From NCBI RefSeq assembly GCF_016239305.1, contig NZ_JAEHOQ010000002.1:124001-188000 (forward strand): a stretch of 64,000 nucleotides of DNA, written 5' to 3'. Positions 18,049-26,943 of the stretch are shown in pieces. Under the pieces are notes generated by a model. That model was not told where the DNA came from. It did not search any database and saw nothing but the letters and a program-made list of their open reading frames with translations. A program made the position numbers and the translations under genes. Source of the stretch: Proteus vulgaris. Lineage in GTDB: Bacteria > Pseudomonadota > Gammaproteobacteria > Enterobacterales > Enterobacteriaceae. The number at the start of each line of letters is the position of its first letter. Positions within the stretch are counted from its first letter, which is position 1.

Positions 18049-18482
18049 ACTCTTATAATTGCCAACATATCATCACCTTCTTTATCCATACCAGTTTCTT
18101 GAAAACCAAAAGAGGTATAGAATGTTTTAGCAATTGGATTCAATGGGTTATAACAAATTTCAATTTCATTGATTTGTTTATCTTGCTTTATCTCACTTAA
18201 GGCAAGTTGTAGTGCATTTCTGCCTAACCCTTTATTTTGATATGCTTTATCTATCATAAAACGCCAAATAGCGATTTTAGTTTCGTTCTCTTTTACCCAC
18301 ATAAAAAAACCAACAGGTTTATCTGACGAATAAATACCTCTGACGATATAGTCCTCGTGATAAGCGGCTTCCACTAAAGACCACATATTAGAAGCAATAT
18401 AGTCTTCTTGATATTCTTCTACTTCAAGTAGACTAATTTCTTCATAATTATCTGAATTGATTGGTTTTAAACTGATATCCAT
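18045..18482 (-). CDS. GNAT family N-acetyltransferase (diamine-acetyltransferase-like)
   Basis: A 145-aa GNAT enzyme covering the whole fold: YIVRGIYSSDKPVGFFMWV, then IWRFMIDKAYQNKGLGRNALQLALSEI (the acetyl-CoA site QNKGLG), and PIAKTFYTSFGFQETG. The pattern resembles BltD/SpeG-type polyamine acetyltransferases, but the substrate is uncertain. First gene of a three-gene minus-strand operon with a serine hydrolase and a second GNAT. Confidence 0.82.
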   Translation of the reverse strand: MDISLKPINSDNYEEISLLEVEEYQEDYIASNMWSLVEAAYHEDYIVRGIYSSDKPVGFFMWVKENETKIAIWRFMIDKAYQNKGLGRNALQLALSEIKQDKQINEIEICYNPLNPIAKTFYTSFGFQETGMDKEGDDMLAIIRV

Positions 18483-18635
18483 TATATTATCTTTTTTAAA
18501 TTATAGGTTAACGTATCAATAAAAATTCAGATTTCATTATCAGCGATAAAAATTAAAAAAGATTAAGAGAGTATTTAGATAGCACAATAAGACACATTAT
18601 TTTATTTATAATAAAACGATAAATATAAAAATATT

Positions 18636-19610
18636 TTAATCTACATTTTTTTGTATAAATTGTTCAATATTGTTTTTAATAGTTTCTCTTAACCACAACG
18701 TTTTTGTATTATATGAATTACGCTTATGCCATAACAAAATAAACGGTAAATCAAGTTGTTCTAACTTTTTCTTTGGTAACGGAATAGGGCGAGACGTTAA
18801 GCTAGGTAATGTTTTTTGAATATAGTGTAAACAATAACCCGGTGCACTAGTAATTAATTGATGCCCTGATTGTGCAACCATAAATAACGATTGCTCAAAT
18901 GTCGTATATGTCAGTGCTATATTCCTCATACGACCATGTTCACTTAAAACATCATCCAATGCCCAATGGCTACGTTTATCAAGTACAGTGCTAACATGAG
19001 AGTAATTTAAAAAATTATCTAAATTCCACACTTCTTTTAATAAAGGGTGATCTTTATGAAGATAAACTAAGGGAGTATCTTTAAATAATATTTCATAATC
19101 AATCGCATCCGGTAGTAAATCCAACAATTCTTTTGAGCGAGGATAATACTCTCTACCGACAAGACCAATATCCACTTCACCATCAATAATATTAGATAGT
19201 GAATTATATTCCCAATTTTTCATATTTATCGTCGATTCAGGAAAATGTGATAATATTTTTTGAAGAAAATCAGGCAATATAATTTGGTGTAAGGGAGATT
19301 CCATTACTAAGTTAAACTTTAACCCTTTAGGTATTTCAGTATTACGCTTACCGACAATATGATAACTAATATTAATAAAATCAGATAAGCTGTGTTCAAT
19401 ACTTAATGTCAAAGGTGTCGGTATTAAGCCTTGAGGGCTACGTACAAAAAGCGGATCATCAAACCAAACACGTAATTTAGCCAGTGCTTTACTAACTGCG
19501 GAAGGGGAAATAGATAACCACTTCGCAGTTAAGGTAACACTACGCTCTTGTAATAAAATTTGAAAAATAACTAATAGATTCAAATCTATTCGATGTAATG
19601 GTTTATGCAT
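18636..19610 (-). CDS. yidZ: LysR family regulator YidZ
   Basis: A 324-aa LysR-type regulator closely resembling E. coli YidZ. The helix-turn-helix region is RIDLNLLVIFQILLQERSVT...SPSAVSKALAKLRVWFDDPLFVRSPQGL. The effector domain has GEVDIGLVGREYYPRSKELL and the C-terminal ILLWHKRNSYNTKTLWLRETIKN, all near-identical in pattern to YidZ. The synteny (directly downstream of mdtL) is also that of E. coli. The ATG at 19610 lies inside the end of mdtL, an 8-bp overlap. In E. coli yidZ is linked to nitric oxide resistance under anaerobiosis. Confidence 0.9.
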   Translation of the reverse strand: MHKPLHRIDLNLLVIFQILLQERSVTLTAKWLSISPSAVSKALAKLRVWFDDPLFVRSPQGLIPTPLTLSIEHSLSDFINISYHIVGKRNTEIPKGLKFNLVMESPLHQIILPDFLQKILSHFPESTINMKNWEYNSLSNIIDGEVDIGLVGREYYPRSKELLDLLPDAIDYEILFKDTPLVYLHKDHPLLKEVWNLDNFLNYSHVSTVLDKRSHWALDDVLSEHGRMRNIALTYTTFEQSLFMVAQSGHQLITSAPGYCLHYIQKTLPSLTSRPIPLPKKKLEQLDLPFILLWHKRNSYNTKTLWLRETIKNNIEQFIQKNVD

Positions 19611-20796
19611 CACAATTAACCCTTTGTCGTTGTTCTGAAGATTGGAAAATATGCAAAAAAGCGAAACCAATAATACAACTTGCTGATAAGACAACCATCA
19701 ACATATTTATTGCAGAGACTTCTAACCATCCCATAATCCAAATATAAAGAGACGCAAAGCTTAATTGAGAAATCCCTAAAATAGAGCTAGCAAATCCAGC
19801 TTTTCGGCTAAACGGAGAGAGCGCTTGACTCATTATAATACCAAATAGCAATGCAAACCCTGCACCACACAATGAAAATGAGACAAAGAACCAATGAGGA
19901 TCGCTATTTTTCCCAATAAATATAAAAATAGCTGCACCTAAAAAACAGAATAACCCAGTATACAAAATAACTTCATAACGAAATTTTGATAATATTTTAG
20001 GCATTAAAAAAGATGTCACCATACTGATCAAGGAAAGCAATGTTATTGCTGTTGAATATTGCCCTGTGGTGTAGTGCATCTGCTGCATAATCACAATGGG
20101 TGAAATATTAACATAAGTAAGAATAACCCCCATTCCTAAACATGAAATAAGTAAGCGACTTAGAAAAAAACCATTTAAAAACGACTCGTTATCGACAATA
20201 TTCACTGTCATCAAGTTATTTTCTTTTTTAGTAATAGCTTGTGGCTTTGGTTTTGTCTCTTTTATCCAAAAACAACAATATACAAAAACAAATAATGAAT
20301 AAGTTGCCATTGCATAAAACATCATAGGCCATTCAAATTGCAATAAAATTAAAAATCCTAAAACTGGGGCTAACACAGGAATAATGCACGTAATACCGTT
20401 TATCATCGAAAGAACTTTTGCTCGTTGTTGTTCGGCTAATGTGTCTCGTAATATTGCAAAGGTGACAACATAACAAAACCCTGCACCAACACCTTGAAAT
20501 AAACGTGTAATTAAAAAGCTATTTTCCGTTACCGAAATACTGGCGCTAAATGATGCTAATAAGAAAATAGCGGTTCCAAGCAAGACAACTGGCTTGCGCC
20601 CTAAATTATCACTACACCATCCTGCAATTAGCATGGATGACACCATACCCATTAAATAGATTGAAAAAGCCTGATGTAATGTCGCTTCAGTCGCATTTAA
20701 ATCTTTTGCGATTGCTGTTAAACCCGTTAAATGTAAATCAACACCTAGTGGATAAATCAGCACTAAGCAAAAACTAAAAAGGATATATTTTGTCAT
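19603..20796 (-). CDS. mdtL: MFS multidrug efflux protein MdtL
   Basis: A 397-aa, 12-helix transporter of the Bcr/CflA drug:H+ antiporter group, matching E. coli MdtL. Characteristic stretches are CLVLIYPLGVDLHLTGL, GWCSDNLGRKPVVLLG (MFS motif A), RLFQGVGAGFCYVVTFAILRDTL and INGITCIIPVLAPVLGFLI. The start is ATG at 20796. It forms an operon with yidZ. In E. coli mdtL follows tnaAB; no tryptophanase genes are present here. Confidence 0.92.
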   Translation of the reverse strand: MTKYILFSFCLVLIYPLGVDLHLTGLTAIAKDLNATEATLHQAFSIYLMGMVSSMLIAGWCSDNLGRKPVVLLGTAIFLLASFSASISVTENSFLITRLFQGVGAGFCYVVTFAILRDTLAEQQRAKVLSMINGITCIIPVLAPVLGFLILLQFEWPMMFYAMATYSLFVFVYCCFWIKETKPKPQAITKKENNLMTVNIVDNESFLNGFFLSRLLISCLGMGVILTYVNISPIVIMQQMHYTTGQYSTAITLLSLISMVTSFLMPKILSKFRYEVILYTGLFCFLGAAIFIFIGKNSDPHWFFVSFSLCGAGFALLFGIIMSQALSPFSRKAGFASSILGISQLSFASLYIWIMGWLEVSAINMLMVVLSASCIIGFAFLHIFQSSEQRQRVNCDA

Positions 20797-20921
20797 CCAG
20801 CCACCTCAATTATTCTGATGAGAGGCATTCTAATGGTCAAAGAAACTGGATCCTAATGACAAAAAAGCAATCTCTAATTTCCATTTTGGAAATAATATAT
20901 TTATCCCATTATTAAGAATGA

Positions 20922-21713
20922 TCACACATTCTTAGGTATATACACTAAAATTCGATTATATTTTTCTAAATCAAATGCTAATGATGTGTATTCATAACAC
21001 TCTTTTTTATTGTCAAAATTTAATATTCTTAATCCATCACAAGGCGGATATATCTCATGTTTTTCCCACATTCTCTTAAATTCAGGTGATAAGCAATTTA
21101 ACGTAGCAATTAATTTACGAATATTTGGATCATTTTTTGTTCTGGCATGATCACGACGAAAGCTTGCCAATAATCTTTCAGCAATATTTTCCCAATCATC
21201 AATACGTGTTTTGTAACGAGGATCCATAAATAACAAATAAAGGTAATTACGATTTTCAGCACTGAAATCTGAAAAATGAAAATAAGTATCTGCTTTTTTA
21301 TTATAAGCTAATACATCCCAATGTAGATTTAAAACATAACAGAGATATTCTTGTGGAAAATCAGCTAAAATTCGTAAAATGGTCTCAGGAACCTGATGTT
21401 CTGTTATTCCTGTTTCTGTTGGTTCTCTCATATGTGATAACAAATAAAGATGCTGTCTTTCAGCACTATTTAAGCGCAAAGCAGTAGCCAAACTATCCAA
21501 AAATTGGCTCGATACACCAATATCTCTTCCTTGTTCAAGCCATGTGTACCACGTTAGTCCAACACCAGAGAGTGCGGCAACTTCCTCACGGCGTAACCCT
21601 GGTGTGCGCCGACGTCCAGTGCCAGGTAATCCCACGCTTTCAGGTGAAATACTTTGCCTTTTAGTACGTAAAAAATCAGCTAACTCAGGGCGTGTTCGTT
21701 TTCTTTCAGTCAT
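20922..21713 (-). CDS. Helix-turn-helix regulator with MmyB-type ligand domain
   Basis: A 263-aa regulator. The N-terminal XRE-like HTH (residues 10-85: LADFLRTKRQSISPESVGLP, RRTPGLRREEVAALSGVGLTWYTWLEQGRDI) is followed by an MmyB-like PAS-type domain with VLNLHWDVLAYNKKADTYF, NYLYLLFMDPRYK and AERLLASFRRDHARTKNDP. Such regulators typically control a neighbouring oxidoreductase or efflux gene. Here it diverges from a DHA2-family pump with a 93-bp gap, so it probably controls that pump. Confidence 0.88.
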   Translation of the reverse strand: MTERKRTRPELADFLRTKRQSISPESVGLPGTGRRRTPGLRREEVAALSGVGLTWYTWLEQGRDIGVSSQFLDSLATALRLNSAERQHLYLLSHMREPTETGITEHQVPETILRILADFPQEYLCYVLNLHWDVLAYNKKADTYFHFSDFSAENRNYLYLLFMDPRYKTRIDDWENIAERLLASFRRDHARTKNDPNIRKLIATLNCLSPEFKRMWEKHEIYPPCDGLRILNFDNKKECYEYTSLAFDLEKYNRILVYIPKNV

Positions 21714-21806
21714 AGCCTATTGCTTTTAGTAATAGTATAAATGGTTAAATTGTATCAGGATAAACAACTCATTATAGTCTCATTTCTTTAATCATTGAGA
21801 CAAAAA

Positions 21807-23207
21807 ATGAATACTCAACAACGCATCGCCTTATTTGTTCTACTATTAGCAGGATTTGTCACAATTTTTGATTTATTTGTCGTCAATGTCGCTATTGTGA
21901 ATATTGAACAGACACTCAATGCAACGCTAACAGAACTAACATTAATTATCGTAGGATACGAATTAGCCTTTGGTTTATTATTAATTACAGGAGGGCGATT
22001 AGGTGATATTTACGGTCGTCGTACCCTTTATCGTATTGGTATGTTTGGTTTCACTTTAACATCGGTATTATGTGCAATTTCTCCTAATGCTATTTGTCTT
22101 GTTATTGCTCGTTGTCTGCAAGGATTAACGGCGGCGTTATTATTTCCCCAAGTCTACTCAAGTATTCGCCTCAATTTTGATGATACACAGGCAAAAAAAG
22201 TATTTGGTTTATTAGGAATGACATTAGGCTTAGCCGCAATAGCAGGGCAAGCATTCGGCGGGCTTTTAATATCATTAAATCTTTTTGGGCTTGAATGGCG
22301 TACAATTTTTTTAATTAATCTCATCATTGGTATTGTTGCATTAGCACTTTCTCATTATTTAACTCAAAGTGAGACTCTAAGTTATATAAGATTAGATATT
22401 GGTGGTGTTGTTTTATCTGCTTTTAGCATAACGTTCACGTTACTTCCTTTATTAATGTTACCTATCTGGGGATGGAAATTACGTAGTACGCTATTTTTTC
22501 TTTTCGGATTAATGTTGTTAACTCTCTTTATTTACTATGAAAATCAATTAAAACAGCAAGGAAAACAACCTCTTTTTGATCCTATTTTATTTACTAATCA
22601 TCCGTATGTAATAGGGATCGGGATTGTCGTTTGTGTTTATGCAACATCATCAGCTTTTCCTATGATGATGTCGATATTATTGCAAAATGGATTTAAGCGC
22701 TCCGCTCTAGAATCTGGACTAATTTTTGTTCCATCAAGTATAGGATTTGTTCTTTCATCATTATTAACACCTAAATGGGTAAGAAAGTTTGGTGAACAGA
22801 TTATTTATTGGGGTGCTACTTGTTATGCTTTAAGTTATCTCTTTTTAATTGGAGGTATTTATTATCTAATATCACCAGAAAATAGCTCTTTTGTGATCCC
22901 ATTCCTATTCTTAGTAGGATTTACACAAGGCATGATAATGACACCCATGCTCAATTTAGTATTAGCAAAAGTTAAATCCGAATTTATTGGTATTGCTTCA
23001 GGATTAACCGCAACATTACAACAAGTTGGTGCCGCTATAGGGGCAACTTGTGTTTCAATTATTTTACAGTTTAGCCTTAGTCACTCACTTTCAATAAATA
23101 TGATAGAACAATATAAGATTGCATTTAGTTTTAGTATGATTTTCAATTTCATTATGGCTATATGTGCAGCTTTACTATTAAGAAAAATAGTTATTAAACA
23201 TAACTAG
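21807..23207 (+). CDS. MFS drug efflux transporter, DHA2 (EmrB/QacA) family
   Basis: A 466-aa transporter with about 14 hydrophobic segments. Motifs include FDLFVVNVAIVNIEQTLNATLTELTLIIVGYELAFGLLLITGGRLGDIYGRR (motif A near residue 70), RCLQGLTAALLFPQVYSSIR and the C-terminal ASGLTATLQQVGAAIGATCVSIIL. It is expected to expel hydrophobic or cationic compounds with proton exchange. The ATG at 21807 is preceded by TTGAGA; an in-frame TTG at 21795 is less likely. Divergent from the MmyB-type regulator. Confidence 0.88.
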   Translation: MNTQQRIALFVLLLAGFVTIFDLFVVNVAIVNIEQTLNATLTELTLIIVGYELAFGLLLITGGRLGDIYGRRTLYRIGMFGFTLTSVLCAISPNAICLVIARCLQGLTAALLFPQVYSSIRLNFDDTQAKKVFGLLGMTLGLAAIAGQAFGGLLISLNLFGLEWRTIFLINLIIGIVALALSHYLTQSETLSYIRLDIGGVVLSAFSITFTLLPLLMLPIWGWKLRSTLFFLFGLMLLTLFIYYENQLKQQGKQPLFDPILFTNHPYVIGIGIVVCVYATSSAFPMMMSILLQNGFKRSALESGLIFVPSSIGFVLSSLLTPKWVRKFGEQIIYWGATCYALSYLFLIGGIYYLISPENSSFVIPFLFLVGFTQGMIMTPMLNLVLAKVKSEFIGIASGLTATLQQVGAAIGATCVSIILQFSLSHSLSINMIEQYKIAFSFSMIFNFIMAICAALLLRKIVIKHN

Positions 23208-23225
23208 ATAATAACCCCATCATAT

Positions 23226-23262
23226 AACGCCATTAATATTCTCACCATTTATGGCGTTTTTT
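23226..23262 (+). terminator. Terminator after the DHA2 pump
   Basis: AACGCCAT and ATGGCGTT form an 8-bp stem, followed by TTTT. Confidence 0.75.
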
Positions 23263-23384
23263 GCATTAATAAGAGGGCATTTTATTAATCCACCAGATCG
23301 CTGTGATATCAGATAAAACTTAACTCATCTGCTGATATACTCATGCTTATTTTGTTATTTACTTTGTTTTGTAGAGATATTCCT

Positions 23385-24143
23385 ATGCCGTGGACTTTTT
23401 CCCATCCTTCTATTGTTTTTCCGATAAAACAGTCCCAACTAGGTAAATACCTTAATTTACCTGCATTGATTGTGGGAAGCACTTCACCTGATTTACTCTA
23501 TTCTTTTGGTTTATATCAATCAGCAACAACGGCACACGATTTATTAGGCTGGTTTTATACTGCATTTCCTTTTTGTATCTTCATTTTTATCTTGAATTAC
23601 TTATTCAGAAATCCATTAAAATATGTATCGCCCATTCCTTTATATGATCCTATAAAACTCAATATTCAGGTATTAAGCCTATTTGTTTTATCCCTGTATA
23701 TTGGCGCAGTAACACATATTGTATGGGATTCTTTTACCCATGAAACAGGAACGGCAGTCAGATTTTTTTCTGTACTACAGGCACAATTATTACAAGGAAT
23801 GACAGATAGCCAAGAGATTGCTATTTATAAATTATTACAACATTTAGGCTCTGTATTAGGGTTACTTTATTTGTGTTGGAAATACATTCAATATCAGCGT
23901 AAACAAGACTACCCAACACAAAAGGAAAACCGTACTAAATTATATCGCTTAATTGGGATCGGCTTCCTGTCTGGGTTATGTGCTTTGCCTTTAGCTTTGC
24001 AATTCTCAAATAAAGGGCAGGGAATTAACATTAATCGGTTTGTTTTCTTAGAGCTATCTTTATCTGTGCCTTTTTTCTTTGGTTTAATGATAATTTTAGG
24101 GATATGGTTATATCGTACTAAAAATAGACACTATAGTTTATAA
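23385..24143 (+). CDS. DUF4184 family membrane protein
   Basis: A 252-aa integral membrane protein. The start MPWTFSHPSIVFPIKQ and the internal GAVTHIVWDSFTHETGTAVRF (His/Asp-containing, metal-site-like) match the DUF4184 family, and GSTSPDLLYSFGLYQSATTAHDLLGW adds further conserved Asp/His. About six to seven membrane helices are visible. The function is unknown; the family is related to membrane-bound metal-dependent hydrolase-like proteins. I chose the ATG at 23385 (GTAGAGAT upstream) because the conserved domain begins there. Confidence 0.8.
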   Translation: MPWTFSHPSIVFPIKQSQLGKYLNLPALIVGSTSPDLLYSFGLYQSATTAHDLLGWFYTAFPFCIFIFILNYLFRNPLKYVSPIPLYDPIKLNIQVLSLFVLSLYIGAVTHIVWDSFTHETGTAVRFFSVLQAQLLQGMTDSQEIAIYKLLQHLGSVLGLLYLCWKYIQYQRKQDYPTQKENRTKLYRLIGIGFLSGLCALPLALQFSNKGQGININRFVFLELSLSVPFFFGLMIILGIWLYRTKNRHYSL

Positions 24144-24177
24144 TTCTTACTAATATGCATTTAAGTAATTAGATTAA

Positions 24178-24213
24178 AAGAAACTTCCGTAAAATCATTT
24201 ACGGAAGTTTCTT
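24178..24213. terminator. Strong bidirectional terminator
   Basis: A perfect 16-bp stem runs from 24178-24193 to 24198-24213 with a 4-base loop. It is flanked by A- and T-rich tails and lies between convergent genes. Confidence 0.85.
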
Positions 24214-24258
24214 CTTGAATAGATATTAAAAATGTTTTATGCAGAAAGTCTTTGTTAT

Positions 24259-25347
24259 TTATTGATTTTTAAACCATTGCATAACGTCGTCATAACGCCC
24301 TTGGTAAATAATTTTATCTGCCTTTTTGCTTAATTGATAACGATACATAGGATCGTAATACTCTTTCAGCAAAGGAGTTAACCAAGAAAAGTGTACTTCA
24401 GTATTTGCTTCTTTTCTTTGTATTTCTAACGCGTTATCGAGTAATTGTGTTAATTCCACAGCTCGTTGAGATCCCAATCGACGACGGATAGCGAATAGGC
24501 CATGATGTAAATAATCACTATAAGCTTGCCAGCCTTTATCTTCGCCATAGGCCTCTAGAAAATCATGAGTCATACGATCAAAATATTCAGCTTTTAAACG
24601 CTCAATACGTTGCTCTAAAGGATCATCAACAACAACAATTGATGCCTCAGCCATTTTTGCTCGCAAACATTCAGGTAATCCATTAGCTCCAATAGCACGA
24701 CCTTCATCTTCAAGCACCCATCGCGTATATTTTTTTGATTTTTTTAACAGTTCAACACCAAGATGGTTTTCAAATGTAGCTTGAGGAAATTGATCTTCAA
24801 CAGTACGGCCAAATGAAGAACCTCGATGATGAGCAATACCTTCAAGATCAATACCTTCTGGTAATGAACGCACTAATGTTGTTTTTCCATTGCCAGTACA
24901 TCCGCCAATAAGAATAATAGGGCGTTGAACAAATTCATTGGTCATTTCAATAACAGTCTGTCTTAATGCCTTATATCCCCCTTCAACTAATGGGAAATCG
25001 ATACCTATTTCTTTAAGCCATTGCTGAACGATATGAGAACGCATCCCACCACGAGCGCAGCAGATATAACCATTGGGAAATTGCTCACAAGCCTCACGCC
25101 AAGCTGCAATGCGCTTATCACGGATTTCACCACTAACCAATTGATGCCCTAAATCAACCGCTTTTTGTGAGCCTTGTTGTTTATAACAAGTCCCCACAGC
25201 CGCGCGCTCTTCATCATTCATTAAAGGCAAATTAATCGCATTAGGGATCGAACCTTGATTAAATTCAATAGGCGCACGTACATCAATAATAGGTGTGTTA
25301 GTAGCAAGAATATGTCGAATATTTTGAGCAGAAAACGCTGATTCCAT
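24259..25347 (-). CDS. mnmH: tRNA 2-selenouridine synthase MnmH (SelU/YbbB)
   Basis: A 362-aa enzyme that exchanges sulfur for selenium at the wobble 2-thiouridine of certain tRNAs, by geranylation and selenation. The N-terminal rhodanese domain carries Cys97 in CCARGGMRS; the P-loop domain begins with [10 protein letters not shown] (residues 148-157), followed by [16 protein letters not shown]. Length and motifs match E. coli YbbB. It needs selenophosphate from SelD, whose gene is not in the window. Monocistronic. Confidence 0.95.
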   Translation of the reverse strand: MESAFSAQNIRHILATNTPIIDVRAPIEFNQGSIPNAINLPLMNDEERAAVGTCYKQQGSQKAVDLGHQLVSGEIRDKRIAAWREACEQFPNGYICCARGGMRSHIVQQWLKEIGIDFPLVEGGYKALRQTVIEMTNEFVQRPIILIGGCTGNGKTTLVRSLPEGIDLEGIAHHRGSSFGRTVEDQFPQATFENHLGVELLKKSKKYTRWVLEDEGRAIGANGLPECLRAKMAEASIVVVDDPLEQRIERLKAEYFDRMTHDFLEAYGEDKGWQAYSDYLHHGLFAIRRRLGSQRAVELTQLLDNALEIQRKEANTEVHFSWLTPLLKEYYDPMYRYQLSKKADKIIYQGRYDDVMQWFKNQ

Positions 25348-25618
25348 AATAAAAATTGTAATATCTAGTCGGACTGAAAGATTAGCTACTATACTCTTAA
25401 AATCATGTAACGCCCATAATTACAGTCATATTTGAGGACGAAGAGCCATTTTCAATAGAAAAATTTAAGATAAGGCTATAGATTGACAGATAAAAAACAT
25501 CTAACATCTATTCAATGTGATATTTTAGATTAATACATTGATTAAATACTATAGATAAAAACACTATCGTGTTGAAAACGGACCATAAAGTTTATCGAAA
25601 AATGACGAGTATATTACC

Positions 25619-25900
25619 TTGGACATAATAAGAAAATATTATCGTATTACTAACTTGAGCATAATGATATTGCTATTATCAGGTTGTTCTCAAGGCCATT
25701 CTCCTTTTATTAGTATATTAGGCGCCTATTTCCCATATTGGATGTTATGTACATTTATCGGCTTATTAGGGGCTTTTGTCATACGCGTGTTACTTATCTA
25801 TTGGGGTATTGATGATAAATTGCCACTTCCTTTAATTTTTTATTTTGCAATATTGTTATCAATTTCTTTAACCATTTCTTTATTTTATTTTTCTTATTAA
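25619..25900 (+). CDS. ytcA: YtcA-family small lipoprotein/membrane protein
   Basis: A 93-aa protein with a lipobox (LLLSGCSQG, Cys23) followed by two hydrophobic helices (YWMLCTFIGLLGAFVIRVLLIYW, FYFAILLSISLTISLFYF). It matches the E. coli YtcA pattern, including SP.I.ILGAY.P.W after the Cys. It starts with TTG at 25619, the only start that leaves a positively charged signal region. It precedes mdtN by 2 bp, exactly as in the E. coli ytcA-mdtNOP operon. Role in the pump unknown. Confidence 0.8.
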   Translation: MDIIRKYYRITNLSIMILLLSGCSQGHSPFISILGAYFPYWMLCTFIGLLGAFVIRVLLIYWGIDDKLPLPLIFYFAILLSISLTISLFYFSY

Positions 25901-25902
25901 TT

Positions 25903-26943
25903 ATGGATAAAAAAATCAAAAAAAAGCTGGCACTTATAATTACGTTGATCATTTTTGTGATTACACTCATCTTATTGTGGAAAAATATTCAATTATCAGC
26001 GTTAAATCCACTCAGTGAAGATGCAATAATTGATGCTAACAAAATTAACATATCGTCAACTGTGCCAGGTCGAATTAGCGCTATTTACGTCAAAGAAAAT
26101 AGCAAGGTTAATAAAGGGGATTTACTATTTACTATCGATCCCACTATGTACGCATTAAGAGTTCAGCAAGCAAAAGAGCAACTCATGATCGCTGAAGCAA
26201 CATTAAGTAATAAGCAACGTATTATTATTGCAGAAACATCAAATTCAGAAGTTGCAGAAGCACAAATAAAACGCGCTCAAGTCAATTTATTATTAGCGAC
26301 TCAATCACTTAATAGGTTAGAGCCATTATTAGTAAAAGGATTTGTGACCGCACAACAAGTTGATGATGCAAGAACATTAAAACATGATGCAGAAGTCACA
26401 TTAAAACAAGCACAAAAACAAAACGTCGCCTCAGAAGCTTTAATTAATAATACAGATTCAGAAGTAGCATTAGTAAAATCGTTAAAAACTTCACTAGCAA
26501 TGGCAGAGTGGGAATTAAGTAATACTGAAGTAAAAGCACCAAGCAATGGTTACGTTGCCGGATTAGTACTGTCATCAGGTGAATTTATTATTTCTGGTCA
26601 ATCTGTCTTTACCTTAATTGATACAGATACTTGGTATGCTTCAGCTTATTTTAAAGAGACCGATTTAAATAATATAAAAATAGGTAACTGTGTCGTTATT
26701 TATTCAATGATTGATAATAAACACCCCATTAAAGGCAAAGTAGAAGGAATTAGCCGAGGGATCATGTCAACTGATCTTATTAATATTCCAAGAGACTTAC
26801 CTTATGTACCTAAATCACTAAATTGGGTTAGAGTTCAACAACGGTTTCCTGTTAGAGTCACCATCACCAATCCACCAGAAGATCTTATGCGGGTTGGAGC
26901 TACAGCAACTGTCAATATAATAGCTGACGACGATGATTGTTAA
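25903..26943 (+). CDS. mdtN: Membrane fusion protein MdtN
   Basis: A 346-aa HlyD/EmrA-type periplasmic adaptor. N-terminal membrane anchor (LALIITLIIFVITLILLW), then a lipoyl/biotinyl-like half (ISSTVPGRISAIYVKENSKVNKGDLLFTID), a coiled-coil hairpin at about residues 85-195, and the second half (VKAPSNGYVAGLVLSSGEFI). A beta-barrel with DTDTWYASAYFKETDL closes the protein. It links MdtO in the inner membrane to MdtP in the outer membrane. The stop overlaps the mdtO start by 11 bp. Confidence 0.9.
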   Translation: MDKKIKKKLALIITLIIFVITLILLWKNIQLSALNPLSEDAIIDANKINISSTVPGRISAIYVKENSKVNKGDLLFTIDPTMYALRVQQAKEQLMIAEATLSNKQRIIIAETSNSEVAEAQIKRAQVNLLLATQSLNRLEPLLVKGFVTAQQVDDARTLKHDAEVTLKQAQKQNVASEALINNTDSEVALVKSLKTSLAMAEWELSNTEVKAPSNGYVAGLVLSSGEFIISGQSVFTLIDTDTWYASAYFKETDLNNIKIGNCVVIYSMIDNKHPIKGKVEGISRGIMSTDLINIPRDLPYVPKSLNWVRVQQRFPVRVTITNPPEDLMRVGATATVNIIADDDDC

